Of a stretch of DNA of 5,105 nucleotides, positions 1 to 5,105 are shown one piece after another. Position 1 is the first letter of the stretch; each line of letters starts with the position of its first letter. The stretch is from Chloroflexota bacterium (GTDB lineage: Bacteria > Chloroflexota > Dehalococcoidia > SZUA-161 > SpSt-899). The stretch lies in NCBI GenBank assembly GCA_018725455.1, contig QLUN01000079.1:1-5105 (forward strand). Reading direction: 5' to 3'. Made by a program: the position numbers and the translations under genes. The notes beneath the pieces are model-generated. The model was not told the origin of the DNA. It ran no database searches and saw only the letters and a program-made list of their open reading frames with translations.

Positions 1-357
1 TACAAACTGCTGAGCTGCCTGATGGAGAGAAATGACATCGATGATGCCAAGGAGTTGCTGGGGCAGTATAAAGATGAATGCTCAGCAGATTGGCTTTTCA
101 CCAGGGCGCTGATCACCTTCATTGAGCAGGGTGCCGGCAGGGAAGCTAATAAACAACTCCAGAAAGCGATACGGCAGAATCCCCATGTTATCCCTTACCT
201 ACTTGGGCAGAGGGATTTGCCCCTTAACCTACCGGATCGCATAGGTTTTGGGGATGAGAATGAAGCTGTATCATATGTTGCCGAATTCGCGGGCGTTTGG
301 TTGGACACCCCCGGTGCGCTGGAGTGGGTCAAGACGGCGACTCGGGGCAAGCGATAG
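1..357 (+). CDS. TPR-like/ST7-type helical repeat protein, C-terminal end (5' partial)
   Basis: The frame is open from the first base of the window, so the visible 118 residues are the C-terminal end of a longer protein; the ATG at 22 is internal and should not be taken as the start. The visible part has paired amphipathic helices (LLSCLMERNDIDDAKELL, then a second pair around SADWLFTRALITF) and a tail with NPHVIPYLLG, IGFGDENEAVSYV and TPGALEWV. I recognise this tail from bacterial tetratricopeptide proteins related to the ST7 family, some of which also carry SEC-C zinc motifs. No catalytic residues are visible, so a scaffold or protein-binding role is the most that can be inferred. It is convergent with the minus-strand operon and not part of it. 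Family recognition is from memory of the tail pattern; function is unknown. Confidence 0.8.
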   Translation, partial: YKLLSCLMERNDIDDAKELLGQYKDECSADWLFTRALITFIEQGAGREANKQLQKAIRQNPHVIPYLLGQRDLPLNLPDRIGFGDENEAVSYVAEFAGVWLDTPGALEWVKTATRGKR

Positions 358-434
358 GTTATGCCCAGGTTCGAAGTTCCCGTCGCAGTACAAACCTTGG
401 TGCCTGTGTGCGGGTGCTCAATCAATCAAGCTCA

Positions 435-456
435 TCAGGGGGATTCCCCCCCCTGA
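435..456. repeat. G/C-run inverted repeat, possible terminator hairpin
   Basis: TCAGGGGG at 435-442 is the exact reverse complement of CCCCCTGA at 449-456, giving an 8-bp stem around a six-base loop (ATTCCC). Further C runs follow (459-463). It lies 78 bp after the stop of the plus-strand gene. Without a T run it is a poor match to an intrinsic terminator on either strand. It could instead be one copy of a dispersed intergenic palindrome, which cannot be judged from one window. Confidence 0.5.
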
Positions 457-487
457 AACCCCCTAAAACGGTTGGCCCCTTTACGAA

Positions 488-514
488 GCATAGGAATTTT
501 TGAAATTCCTGTGT
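488..514. repeat. AT-rich hairpin (perfect 8-bp stem, 3-nt loop)
   Basis: AGGAATTT (492-499) and AAATTCCT (503-510) form a perfect 8-bp stem with loop TTG. Reading outward on the plus-strand RNA, the stem can grow to 12 pairs (488-499 with 503-514) using U-G, A-U, C-G and G-U pairs. It lies between two convergent genes, which suits a bidirectional transcription stop or mRNA 3'-end stabiliser. A U tract does not follow directly, so the terminator role is only inferred. Confidence 0.45.
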
Positions 515-658
515 CGCAAGATGTAATAGGTAAGTTTTTCCAAAAATTGTGCTTGACAGGTTTAATGAAATGTGGATATTGAATCTAGCTTTTGGAGAAA
601 CTAAACTATTACCGCAAGATAGACCAGTCTCGCCTTGCTGACTACCTTATAGCCTATC

Positions 659-1810
659 TCACTCCCAGACGCCGGGGATCTGGTGACCGCAAAACTTACA
701 TTTCCCATCCTCAATATGGTTGGCAAGTACCTCGAAATGGCGCCGTTTAATCAGGGTCTCGCCACATTCGGGGCAGAAGGTGCTGTTAGCCTCATGTCCG
801 GGAACATTGCCGATGGTAACAAACTCCAGTCCCACCTCTATGGCAATTGCCCTTGCCTGCTCTAAGGTTTCGATGGGTGTCGGCGGCAGTCTGGTCAGCT
901 TAAAGTTGGGGAAAAAGCGGCTGAAATGCAGGGGGACATCCGTCCCCAGGTTATCTCTAATCCAGATACACATCTCCCTGATCTTGTCCATATCGTCGTT
1001 CAGGGTGGGAATAACCAGGTTAACAATCTCAAGCCAGACCCCTTCCTCTCTTATGATTCTCAGGGTGTTGAGCACCGGCTCCATTTCGGCAAAGGCAACG
1101 CCCTGGTAAAACTCAGCCGTGAATGCCTTTAAATCCACCACCACCCCATCCATATGCTGAAGGAGTTCCCTTAAAGGTTCAGGGGATATCCCGGCATTAG
1201 TATGGAATTGCATCTTCAGTCCCCTCTCCCTGGCTAATCTGGCGATATCATAAAGATATTCGAAGAAGATAGTCGGCTCGTTCATTGTCCCTGAGATAGC
1301 CCGGGCTCCATCTCTTATCGCCGCCTCGACTACCTCTTCCGGTGACCATTCGCGGTAGGATCTGCCTTCAGGCCCAACCTGGGTAAGTGCCCAGTTGTGG
1401 CAAAAGCTGCATCGAAAGTTACAGGAGGCAGTGGCTATAGCAAGAAGCCTGCTTCCTGGCAAGAGATGATACATTCCATCCTTCTCAATGGGAGCAAATT
1501 GCCAGGTATAGGTCTTCCCATAGACCAGCGTATATAGTGTACCCTCCCGGTTCACCCTTACCCGGCAGAACCCCCTTTCTCCCTCCGGGATAATGCATTT
1601 CCTGAAGCAGAGCCGGCACTGAACTGTCTCTCCGTCCATTCTTGCCCAGTGCCTTGCCTCGGTGAGCACCCCGTTGCCAACAGGAGGAAGAGGAGGAGGA
1701 GCAGGCGCGGGGGTGAAGAGGATGCCTTGCCAAACAACTATGCCCCCAATCACCAGGAAAGATACCAGGGCGACTATCTCAATACCTATTCGCAAACTGG
1801 ATTTATTCAT
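659..1810 (-). CDS. Membrane-anchored AmrS-like radical SAM enzyme, diverged second copy
   Basis: A 383-residue protein of the AmmeMemoRadiSam/PflA-like radical SAM type. Seen: an N-terminal hydrophobic helix (about residues 8-31), a proline-rich spacer (about 34-44), an N-terminal cysteine group C65-x2-C68-x3-C72 with C82, the radical SAM signature CNFRCSFC (C130, C134, C137) that binds the catalytic [4Fe-4S] cluster and SAM, MNEPT (about 176-180), and a C-terminal zinc-ribbon-like pair CPECG (C346, C349) and CKFC (C371, C374). The family makes a 5'-deoxyadenosyl radical; the substrate is unknown. I chose the ATG at 1810 because it overlaps the stop of the upstream paralog as ATGA, with GGGGGTG just upstream; an in-frame GTG at 1816 is the alternative. 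Compared with the upstream copy, the usual DPxEKxPL stretch reads APIEKDGM and TYNEPT reads TMNEPT, so this copy may have a changed substrate. It is the last gene of the operon. Ends in TGA. Confidence 0.88.
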   Translation of the reverse strand: MNKSSLRIGIEIVALVSFLVIGGIVVWQGILFTPAPAPPPLPPVGNGVLTEARHWARMDGETVQCRLCFRKCIIPEGERGFCRVRVNREGTLYTLVYGKTYTWQFAPIEKDGMYHLLPGSRLLAIATASCNFRCSFCHNWALTQVGPEGRSYREWSPEEVVEAAIRDGARAISGTMNEPTIFFEYLYDIARLARERGLKMQFHTNAGISPEPLRELLQHMDGVVVDLKAFTAEFYQGVAFAEMEPVLNTLRIIREEGVWLEIVNLVIPTLNDDMDKIREMCIWIRDNLGTDVPLHFSRFFPNFKLTRLPPTPIETLEQARAIAIEVGLEFVTIGNVPGHEANSTFCPECGETLIKRRHFEVLANHIEDGKCKFCGHQIPGVWE

Positions 1811-3000
1811 TTCCACACCCCCGGGATTTGGTGGCCACAGAACTTGCAGTTGCCATCTTCAATATGGTTGGCATGCACGGTAAAGTGAACCCGCTCGATT
1901 ATGATCTCGCCACATTGGGGGCAGAAGGTGTTATTAGCCTCATGCCCGGGGACATTGCCGATTTTAACAAACTCCAGTCCCACCTCCATGGCAATCGCTC
2001 TGGCCTGCTCCAGGGTTCGGATAGGCGTCGGCGGTAGCCTGGTCAGCCTGAAGGCGGGGGTAAAGCGGGTGAAATGCAGAGGAACATCCGTCCCTAGGTT
2101 ATCTCTAATCCAGATACACATCTCCCTTATCCTCTCCATATCATCATTCAGGGTAGGGATAACCAGGTTAACAATCTCAAACCAGACCCCTGATTCCCTG
2201 ATGATTTTCAGGGTGTTAAGCACCGGTTCCATGTCGGCAAAGGCGACCTCGCGGAAGAACCCGGCGGTAAAGCCTTTGAGGTCCACACAGACTGCGTCCA
2301 GATGCGGCAAAAGTGCCTTTAGAGGTTCCGGGTTTATCGCCGCATTGGTATGAAAATAGGTCCTTAACCCCTTCTCCTGGGCAAGTTTAGCGACATCGTA
2401 CACCCATTCATAGAAGACGGTAGGCTCATTGTAGGTAAAGGAGATAGAGGTCAAGCCGAGTTCTATTGCTATGCCCACCGCATATTCAGGGGATGTGAAG
2501 TTACGAATTCCGACCTCCTCGGGGGTTCTGGTCGCTAGTCGCCAGTTGTGGCAGAAGATGCACTTGAAGTTACAGCCGGCGGTCCCGAAACACAGGGTTA
2601 AAGTCCCTGGTAGGAAGTGAAAGAGGGGTTCCTTCTCCACCGGATCAACCTGGGCGGTCACCATGCCATAGACGAGGGTATAAAGCCTTCCTCCCCGATT
2701 TACCCTCACAGTGCAGTAGCCCCGCCTCCCTTCAGCAATGGTGCAGTTGCGGAAACAAAGGGTGCACTGCACCCACCCGTCCCCCAGCCCCACCCAGAAT
2801 CTTGCCTCCCGCAGAGGGGGTTCTTCCGAGGGCAAAACCTCCCGCAGAGGGGGTTCTTCCGGGGGCAAAGCCTCCTGCAGAGGGGGTTCTTCCGGAGGCA
2901 AAGCCTCCCCGAAAAATGGAACACCACCCCAGACGATCACAAAACCGATGATGATGAAGGAAACGAGTGCGAAGATTTCTAAGAGACGTCGAAGCTTCAT
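1807..3000 (-). CDS. amrS: Membrane-anchored AmrS-like radical SAM enzyme, first copy
   Basis: A 397-residue radical SAM protein of the AmmeMemoRadiSam system type (AmrS). Order: basic N-terminus (KLRR), one hydrophobic helix (about residues 8-30), an acidic/proline spacer made of three 11-residue repeats (about 32-65), cysteines C79, C82, C86 and C96, the family stretch DPVEKEPLFHFLPG (about 119-132), the radical SAM motif CNFKCIFC (C143, C147, C150) followed by HNW, FTYNEPT (about 188-194), and C-terminal CPQCG (C360, C363) plus CKFC (C385, C388). The catalytic core fits standard AmrS; the membrane helix and spacer are additions. Charge around the helix predicts N-in/C-out, so the catalytic domain may lie outside the cytoplasm. 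I chose the ATG at 3000 because a near-perfect Shine-Dalgarno precedes it; the frame stays open to 3051, but those 17 codons are a duplicated ferredoxin-gene tail. The native substrate of AmrS enzymes is not known to me. Confidence 0.9.
   Translation of the reverse strand: MKLRRLLEIFALVSFIIIGFVIVWGGVPFFGEALPPEEPPLQEALPPEEPPLREVLPSEEPPLREARFWVGLGDGWVQCTLCFRNCTIAEGRRGYCTVRVNRGGRLYTLVYGMVTAQVDPVEKEPLFHFLPGTLTLCFGTAGCNFKCIFCHNWRLATRTPEEVGIRNFTSPEYAVGIAIELGLTSISFTYNEPTVFYEWVYDVAKLAQEKGLRTYFHTNAAINPEPLKALLPHLDAVCVDLKGFTAGFFREVAFADMEPVLNTLKIIRESGVWFEIVNLVIPTLNDDMERIREMCIWIRDNLGTDVPLHFTRFTPAFRLTRLPPTPIRTLEQARAIAMEVGLEFVKIGNVPGHEANNTFCPQCGEIIIERVHFTVHANHIEDGNCKFCGHQIPGVWK
2805..2903 (-). repeat. 3 x 33-bp in-frame tandem repeat in the radical SAM linker
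   Basis: Three near-identical 33-bp units (2805-2837, 2838-2870, 2871-2903), with the start of a further unit (CCTCCC) at 2904. Each codes for 11 residues of the type EALPPEEPPLR, inside the spacer between the membrane helix and the first cysteine group of the first radical SAM copy. Since 33 is a multiple of three, unit gain or loss only changes spacer length. The second copy of the enzyme has a shorter proline spacer without this repeat. Confidence 0.95.
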
Positions 3001-3107
3001 TTTATCACCTCCTTTAATTTTAGACCCAGTGGCTTTTCGTTTGCAAGTCAAAACTTCATTTTATCCACCCCCTTTAAGTTTAAATCCAACAGCCTTCTCT
3101 TTGCAAG
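2995..3107 (-). repeat. 54/53-bp imperfect direct repeat: ferredoxin tail + RBS + start codon
   Basis: The minus-strand block 3107-3054 (54 bases) and block 3047-2995 (53 bases) align with 42 matches and one gap by my count. The first copy codes for the ferredoxin C-terminus (CKEKAVGFKLKGGG, stop) and runs on into ATAAAATGAAG. The second repeats this as CKRKATGSKIKGG, then ATAAAATGAAG at the true start of the radical SAM gene. In the first copy the ATGAAG (3059-3054) is followed by one codon and then TGA (3050-3048), so it encodes only three residues. The second copy no longer ends the ferredoxin frame but keeps the working ribosome binding site. Confidence 0.9.
3004..3016 (-). promoter_or_regulatory. 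Extended Shine-Dalgarno of the first radical SAM gene
   Basis: On the minus strand TAAAGGAGGTGAT precedes the ATG at 3000 by three bases (GGAGG core seven bases away). The plus strand here reads ATCACCTCCTTTA, which matches the well-known 3' end of bacterial 16S rRNA over 12-13 bases. This fixes the start at 3000 rather than at the in-frame ATG at 3051 and predicts strong translation initiation. Confidence 0.9.
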
Positions 3108-3346
3108 CGGTATAACACTCCAGGCAGCGGAAGCATTCCAAACTCTCCCATTCCTTTGCCGGGAAGCTCAACCCTGCGGGGCATTTTCGGGCACAGTCGA
3201 AGCAGCCTTCACAATGCCCCGGCTTAAGCTTCATTCCGACAAGAGAATACCTGTTGAAAGGTGAGGTCCATACTCCAAGAGAACAGAGGTAACGGCCCCA
3301 GAACGAGGAGAGAGATGGCTTTTGTCCCGGTGAGAAGATTTTTCAT
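3061..3346 (-). CDS. 2x[4Fe-4S] ferredoxin-like protein, frame broken by an A5 run after the start codon
   Basis: The protein has two clear C-x2-C-x2-C-x3-C motifs, HCEGCFDCARKCP and ECFRCLECYTACK, for two [4Fe-4S] clusters, so it should carry electrons. In front of them is FWGRYLCSLGVWTSPF, which resembles the region ahead of the clusters in 4Fe-4S proteins linked to membrane electron transfer. The conserved frame is open from 3342 but has no ATG before 3234. However, ATG at 3346 overlaps the ccdA-like stop as ATGA, has GGAGGG just upstream, and is followed by AAAAA (3343-3339). With four A's, that ATG would read MKIFSPGQK and run straight through a 94-residue protein (Cys 45, 48, 51, 55 and 71, 74, 77, 81). 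As written, the ATG frame stops after 41 codons. This is a sequencing error, slippage or a real mutation. The fallback start at 3234 gives 57 residues that keep both cluster motifs. Confidence 0.8.
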
Positions 3347-3984
3347 AACCCTCCAATGGCAGTAAGCAGAAGCCTTATTCCAAAGAGAAGAAGCAGGGCC
3401 CCGCAGCCCCGGCGGAAGAATTCGAATATGCGCGGCGTCTTGAACACCAGGCGGGGGAGAAGTCCAGCGAGGGGGCCAAGGATGAGCAGGGCCACCACCG
3501 CCCCGAGCCCGAAACTGAAGCTGTAAAGTGCCCCCAGCCAGACATCTCCCATCATAACGATGTAGGTGAGGACACCCAGGAAAGGCGCGCAGTAAGGGGT
3601 AATGCTCACCAGGAACCCCAGGAGCGCCATTGAGAGGAGGGGTTTATGGACAAAGTATCGGTTCAAAGTCTGACACAGATGCACCCGGGGCTGCTTTCCC
3701 AGGATGATAAGCATCCCCAGGAAGATGATGAAGGAGCTGGCACCTATCCGGGCCCAGGCGACAAGTTCCCCTGCTCCAAGATAGCTCACCAGGGAAATTC
3801 CAATTAAACCGGCCCCAGCGCCGAGCAAAGTATGACCTAAGAGCCTCGAGAAAGAAAAGGCTAAGGCAGCCACAATCCCCTTCCTCCACCCTTCCCCAGC
3901 GGCGAAGAAGCCGAGCATGGGGGCGATGTGGATCACACATGGCCCTATCCCTGTGAGAAGTCCAAAGAGAAAGACCTCTACCAT
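3343..3984 (-). CDS. CcdA/DsbD-superfamily transmembrane thiol-redox protein (TauE/SafE-like)
   Basis: A 213-residue, strongly hydrophobic protein with about six membrane helices. The first helix carries GPCVIHIAP (C16) and the later one TPYCAPFLG (C132); a cysteine next to proline at these two places is the mark of the CcdA/DsbD membrane domain, which passes electrons from cytoplasmic thioredoxin across the membrane by thiol-disulfide exchange. C104 and C194 are extra. Length and the SFSRLLGHTLLGAGAGLIG region also recall the related COG2836 TauE/SafE group, so CcdA proper is not certain. The ATG at 3984 is preceded by AGGA nine bases upstream. Its stop TGA overlaps the ATG of the ferredoxin-like gene (ATGA), so the two are probably translationally coupled. 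It is the first gene of the radical SAM operon and may provide reductant on the outer side of the membrane (inference). Confidence 0.82.
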   Translation of the reverse strand: MVEVFLFGLLTGIGPCVIHIAPMLGFFAAGEGWRKGIVAALAFSFSRLLGHTLLGAGAGLIGISLVSYLGAGELVAWARIGASSFIIFLGMLIILGKQPRVHLCQTLNRYFVHKPLLSMALLGFLVSITPYCAPFLGVLTYIVMMGDVWLGALYSFSFGLGAVVALLILGPLAGLLPRLVFKTPRIFEFFRRGCGALLLLFGIRLLLTAIGGL

Positions 3985-4005
3985 GATTGTTTATCCTGTC
4001 TATCG

Positions 4006-4034
4006 ATTATATCATCCCGAACAATGCGTGGAAA
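4006..4034 (-). promoter_or_regulatory. Sigma70-type promoter for the ccdA-like/radical SAM operon
   Basis: On the minus strand, a perfect -10 hexamer TATAAT (4011-4006) is placed 17 bases after a -35-like TTTCCA (4034-4029; four of six matches to TTGACA). It lies in the 58-bp gap between the spermidine-synthase-like gene and the ccdA-like gene. Expected transcription start is near 3999, giving a leader of about 15 bases that contains the AGGA ribosome binding site. No operator or riboswitch is visible in so short a leader. Confidence 0.6.
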
Positions 4035-4042
4035 GCTTACGG

Positions 4043-5105
4043 TTATGGTCTTGCTTCTCTCCATATGATTGCTGATGTAATGAGCACAACGAGACTCGCT
4101 ATCTTAAACATGGCTACTACCAGACAGGTTCCGGCGATTCCTAGAATAGGAATGAGGAAAACACCGGTCAGGAGAGCTCCGAAGATTGCTCCACAAAGGT
4201 CAGCGGCATAAAGGGTGCCGCTTACTCGACCGACACCGGCATTATCCCCCAGATATATCTTATTCGCCAGGGGAAACTGTAAACCTACCAGGAAACCGGC
4301 CACACAGTTTAGCAAGAGCAATGGCAACTCCTCCGGTATGAAAGCGGGTATCTGGGCGATATGAGCAAAAAGCAATATCAGCAGGGGCGGCAGCACAAGT
4401 GAATAGGCGATGATGGCAAGCTCTACCTTAGCCAAAGCGAGGGTGTCATTCCTCAATCCGTTCATTATGCGGGTCATAAGAAATCCTCCCAGGGCTAGCC
4501 CCAGCATAAAGGCAGCCACCAGGATGCCTATCTTCTGATAGAGATAACCGTGAAGTGTCTGGAAGGCAAAGAGCACGATGATGCTGAAGGTCAGCCCGGC
4601 AAAGCCACTGGTCATAATTGCCAGGGCAGCCGGTAAATGCGTGGCCTTTGAACGACCACCCCGCCATCTCACGGAGGCGGGCACAAGTAAGAGAAACCCG
4701 AATGGGATAGCAAACCACCACCAGTCCAGCCCCGAAACCCAGTCGAAGAAACCCCTTAAGCCAGGATAAAACATCACATTCCATAGAGCCAGACTATAAA
4801 AAGTGGTTTTTGGCTGAAGGTCACGGTTAATTTCAACATAAAGAGGGGGAGCTAACGCCAACAGGCGTTCCATTCTCGCCGGACAGAGCCGGTACTCGAA
4901 ATAGGGGATGCTCAAGAGTCTCGTCCCCAGATTTATGTCTTGAAAACGGCGACTAATCGTCTCAAGGATGTCCTGGGCAGGCATTGTAGCCTCCGCAGGT
5001 GCTAAGAAAATCCACCACTCACCCGGGATTGTAACGACACCGGGGAATACCTCTCTAAGGGTTTCCTTGATGCTCCTATTGTGTCTTATCATCTCCCGGC
5101 TCATA
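4043..5105 (-). CDS. Fused MFS/spermidine-synthase-like membrane protein, C-terminal part (5' partial)
   Basis: The frame runs off the right edge, so the ATG at 5104 is probably internal. The first ~125 visible residues fit the end of a spermidine-synthase-type (Rossmann methyltransferase fold) domain: TLREVFPGVVTIPG, then FLAP, and INRDLQPKTTFYSLALWN, a pattern of N.D..P..yy...lW that I know from membrane-bound SpeE-like proteins. Then come about seven membrane helices with family-like stretches GFAGLTFSIIVLFAFQ, AAFMLGLALGGF, GLQFPLANKIY and LYAADLCGAIFGALLTG. These fused proteins resemble polyamine synthases, but their true substrate is mostly unproven; the SAM/aminopropyl donor site would lie upstream of this window. 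It ends 58 bp before the ccdA-like start on the same strand; the promoter in between suggests the next operon is at least partly independent. Confidence 0.85.
   Translation of the reverse strand, partial: MSREMIRHNRSIKETLREVFPGVVTIPGEWWIFLAPAEATMPAQDILETISRRFQDINLGTRLLSIPYFEYRLCPARMERLLALAPPLYVEINRDLQPKTTFYSLALWNVMFYPGLRGFFDWVSGLDWWWFAIPFGFLLLVPASVRWRGGRSKATHLPAALAIMTSGFAGLTFSIIVLFAFQTLHGYLYQKIGILVAAFMLGLALGGFLMTRIMNGLRNDTLALAKVELAIIAYSLVLPPLLILLFAHIAQIPAFIPEELPLLLLNCVAGFLVGLQFPLANKIYLGDNAGVGRVSGTLYAADLCGAIFGALLTGVFLIPILGIAGTCLVVAMFKIASLVVLITSAIIWREARP

Larger units (their letters stand above)
358..658. other. Convergent intergenic region without a gene
   Basis: This 301-bp stretch lies between the stop of the plus-strand TPR-like gene and the stop of the second radical SAM gene. 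I see no reading frame with a plausible ribosome binding site on either strand and no tRNA or other recognisable RNA. The right part (about 510-600) is AT-rich. Two inverted repeats lie inside it and are listed separately; since transcripts converge here, they may help end transcription. Neither is followed by a clean T run, so no standard intrinsic terminator can be called. Confidence 0.75.

Noticed and set aside
368..385. tRNA T-arm-like GGTTCGAAGTTCC
   Set aside because: The flanking bases do not form a T stem and no other tRNA arms are nearby.
553..582. Plus-strand promoter with perfect TTGACA at 553-558
   Set aside because: The best -10 options (GATATT at 16 bases, four of six) are weak and no gene follows on the plus strand; it would only give antisense RNA to the second radical SAM gene.
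515..620. Repeated CGCAAGAT at 515-522 and 613-620
   Set aside because: An eight-base match in a 300-bp gap is too short to mean anything without further copies.
1811..1816. GTG at 1816 as start of the second radical SAM gene
   Set aside because: The ATG at 1810 forms an ATGA overlap with the preceding stop and has better spacing to GGGGGTG; the difference is only two residues.
2998..3051. Upstream ATG at 3051 as start of the first radical SAM gene
   Set aside because: The 17 extra codons copy the ferredoxin tail, and the strong Shine-Dalgarno sits between this ATG and the one at 3000.
2617..3115. Long plus-strand reading frames opposite the first radical SAM gene, including Arg/Gly/Ser repeats
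   Set aside because: They are antisense images of the 33-bp coding repeat and GC-rich codons, without ribosome binding sites or family-like sequence.
3343..3345. TGA between the ccdA-like frame and the ferredoxin frame read as selenocysteine or readthrough, giving a fused protein
   Set aside because: The two are in the same frame, but no SECIS-like stem-loop is evident after the TGA, TGA is a normal stop for both radical SAM genes, and the overlapping ATG with GGAGGG and the A5 run explain the arrangement better.

Overview
The window looks like a piece of a bacterial chromosome from an anaerobic, iron-sulfur-rich lineage. The bacterial signs are strong Shine-Dalgarno sequences, a TATAAT-type promoter and tightly packed, overlapping genes. 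The anaerobe call rests on two radical SAM enzymes, a two-cluster ferredoxin-like protein and a CcdA-type thiol-redox membrane protein. A Dehalococcoidia/Chloroflexota source is possible, but this is a weak guess from gene style only. TGA is an ordinary stop codon here: both radical SAM genes end with it.

Layout. Positions 1-357 (+) hold the 3' end of a TPR-like/ST7-type helical repeat protein that begins outside the window. Positions 358-658 are a convergent intergenic region with no gene but two clear inverted repeats (435-456 and 488-514). Everything from 659 to the right edge is on the minus strand. In transcription order it holds: the C-terminal part of a fused MFS/spermidine-synthase-like membrane protein (5105-4043, 5' end outside the window); a 58-bp gap with a good sigma70-type promoter; a CcdA/DsbD-superfamily membrane protein (3984-3343); a 94-residue 2x[4Fe-4S] protein (3346-3061) whose reading frame is broken by one extra A just after its start codon; and two tandem, membrane-anchored AmmeMemoRadiSam-type (AmrS-like) radical SAM enzymes (3000-1807 and 1810-659). 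The last four genes are joined by ATGA overlaps or short gaps and look like one operon.

How they may work together (inference). Both radical SAM proteins start with one hydrophobic helix that has positive charge on its N-terminal side, followed by a proline-rich spacer. By the positive-inside rule this would put the Fe-S catalytic domain outside the cytoplasm, which is unusual for radical SAM enzymes. A transmembrane thiol-electron carrier (CcdA-like, both conserved cysteines present) and a ferredoxin-like protein sit directly upstream and could supply reducing power. No AMMECR1 or MEMO partner gene lies in the window.

The operon has been shaped by duplication. The radical SAM gene is doubled, its C-terminal part is far more alike between copies than its N-terminal part, the linker of one copy carries a 3 x 33-bp repeat, and a 54-bp block (ferredoxin tail, ribosome binding site and start codon) is duplicated in front of the first radical SAM gene.
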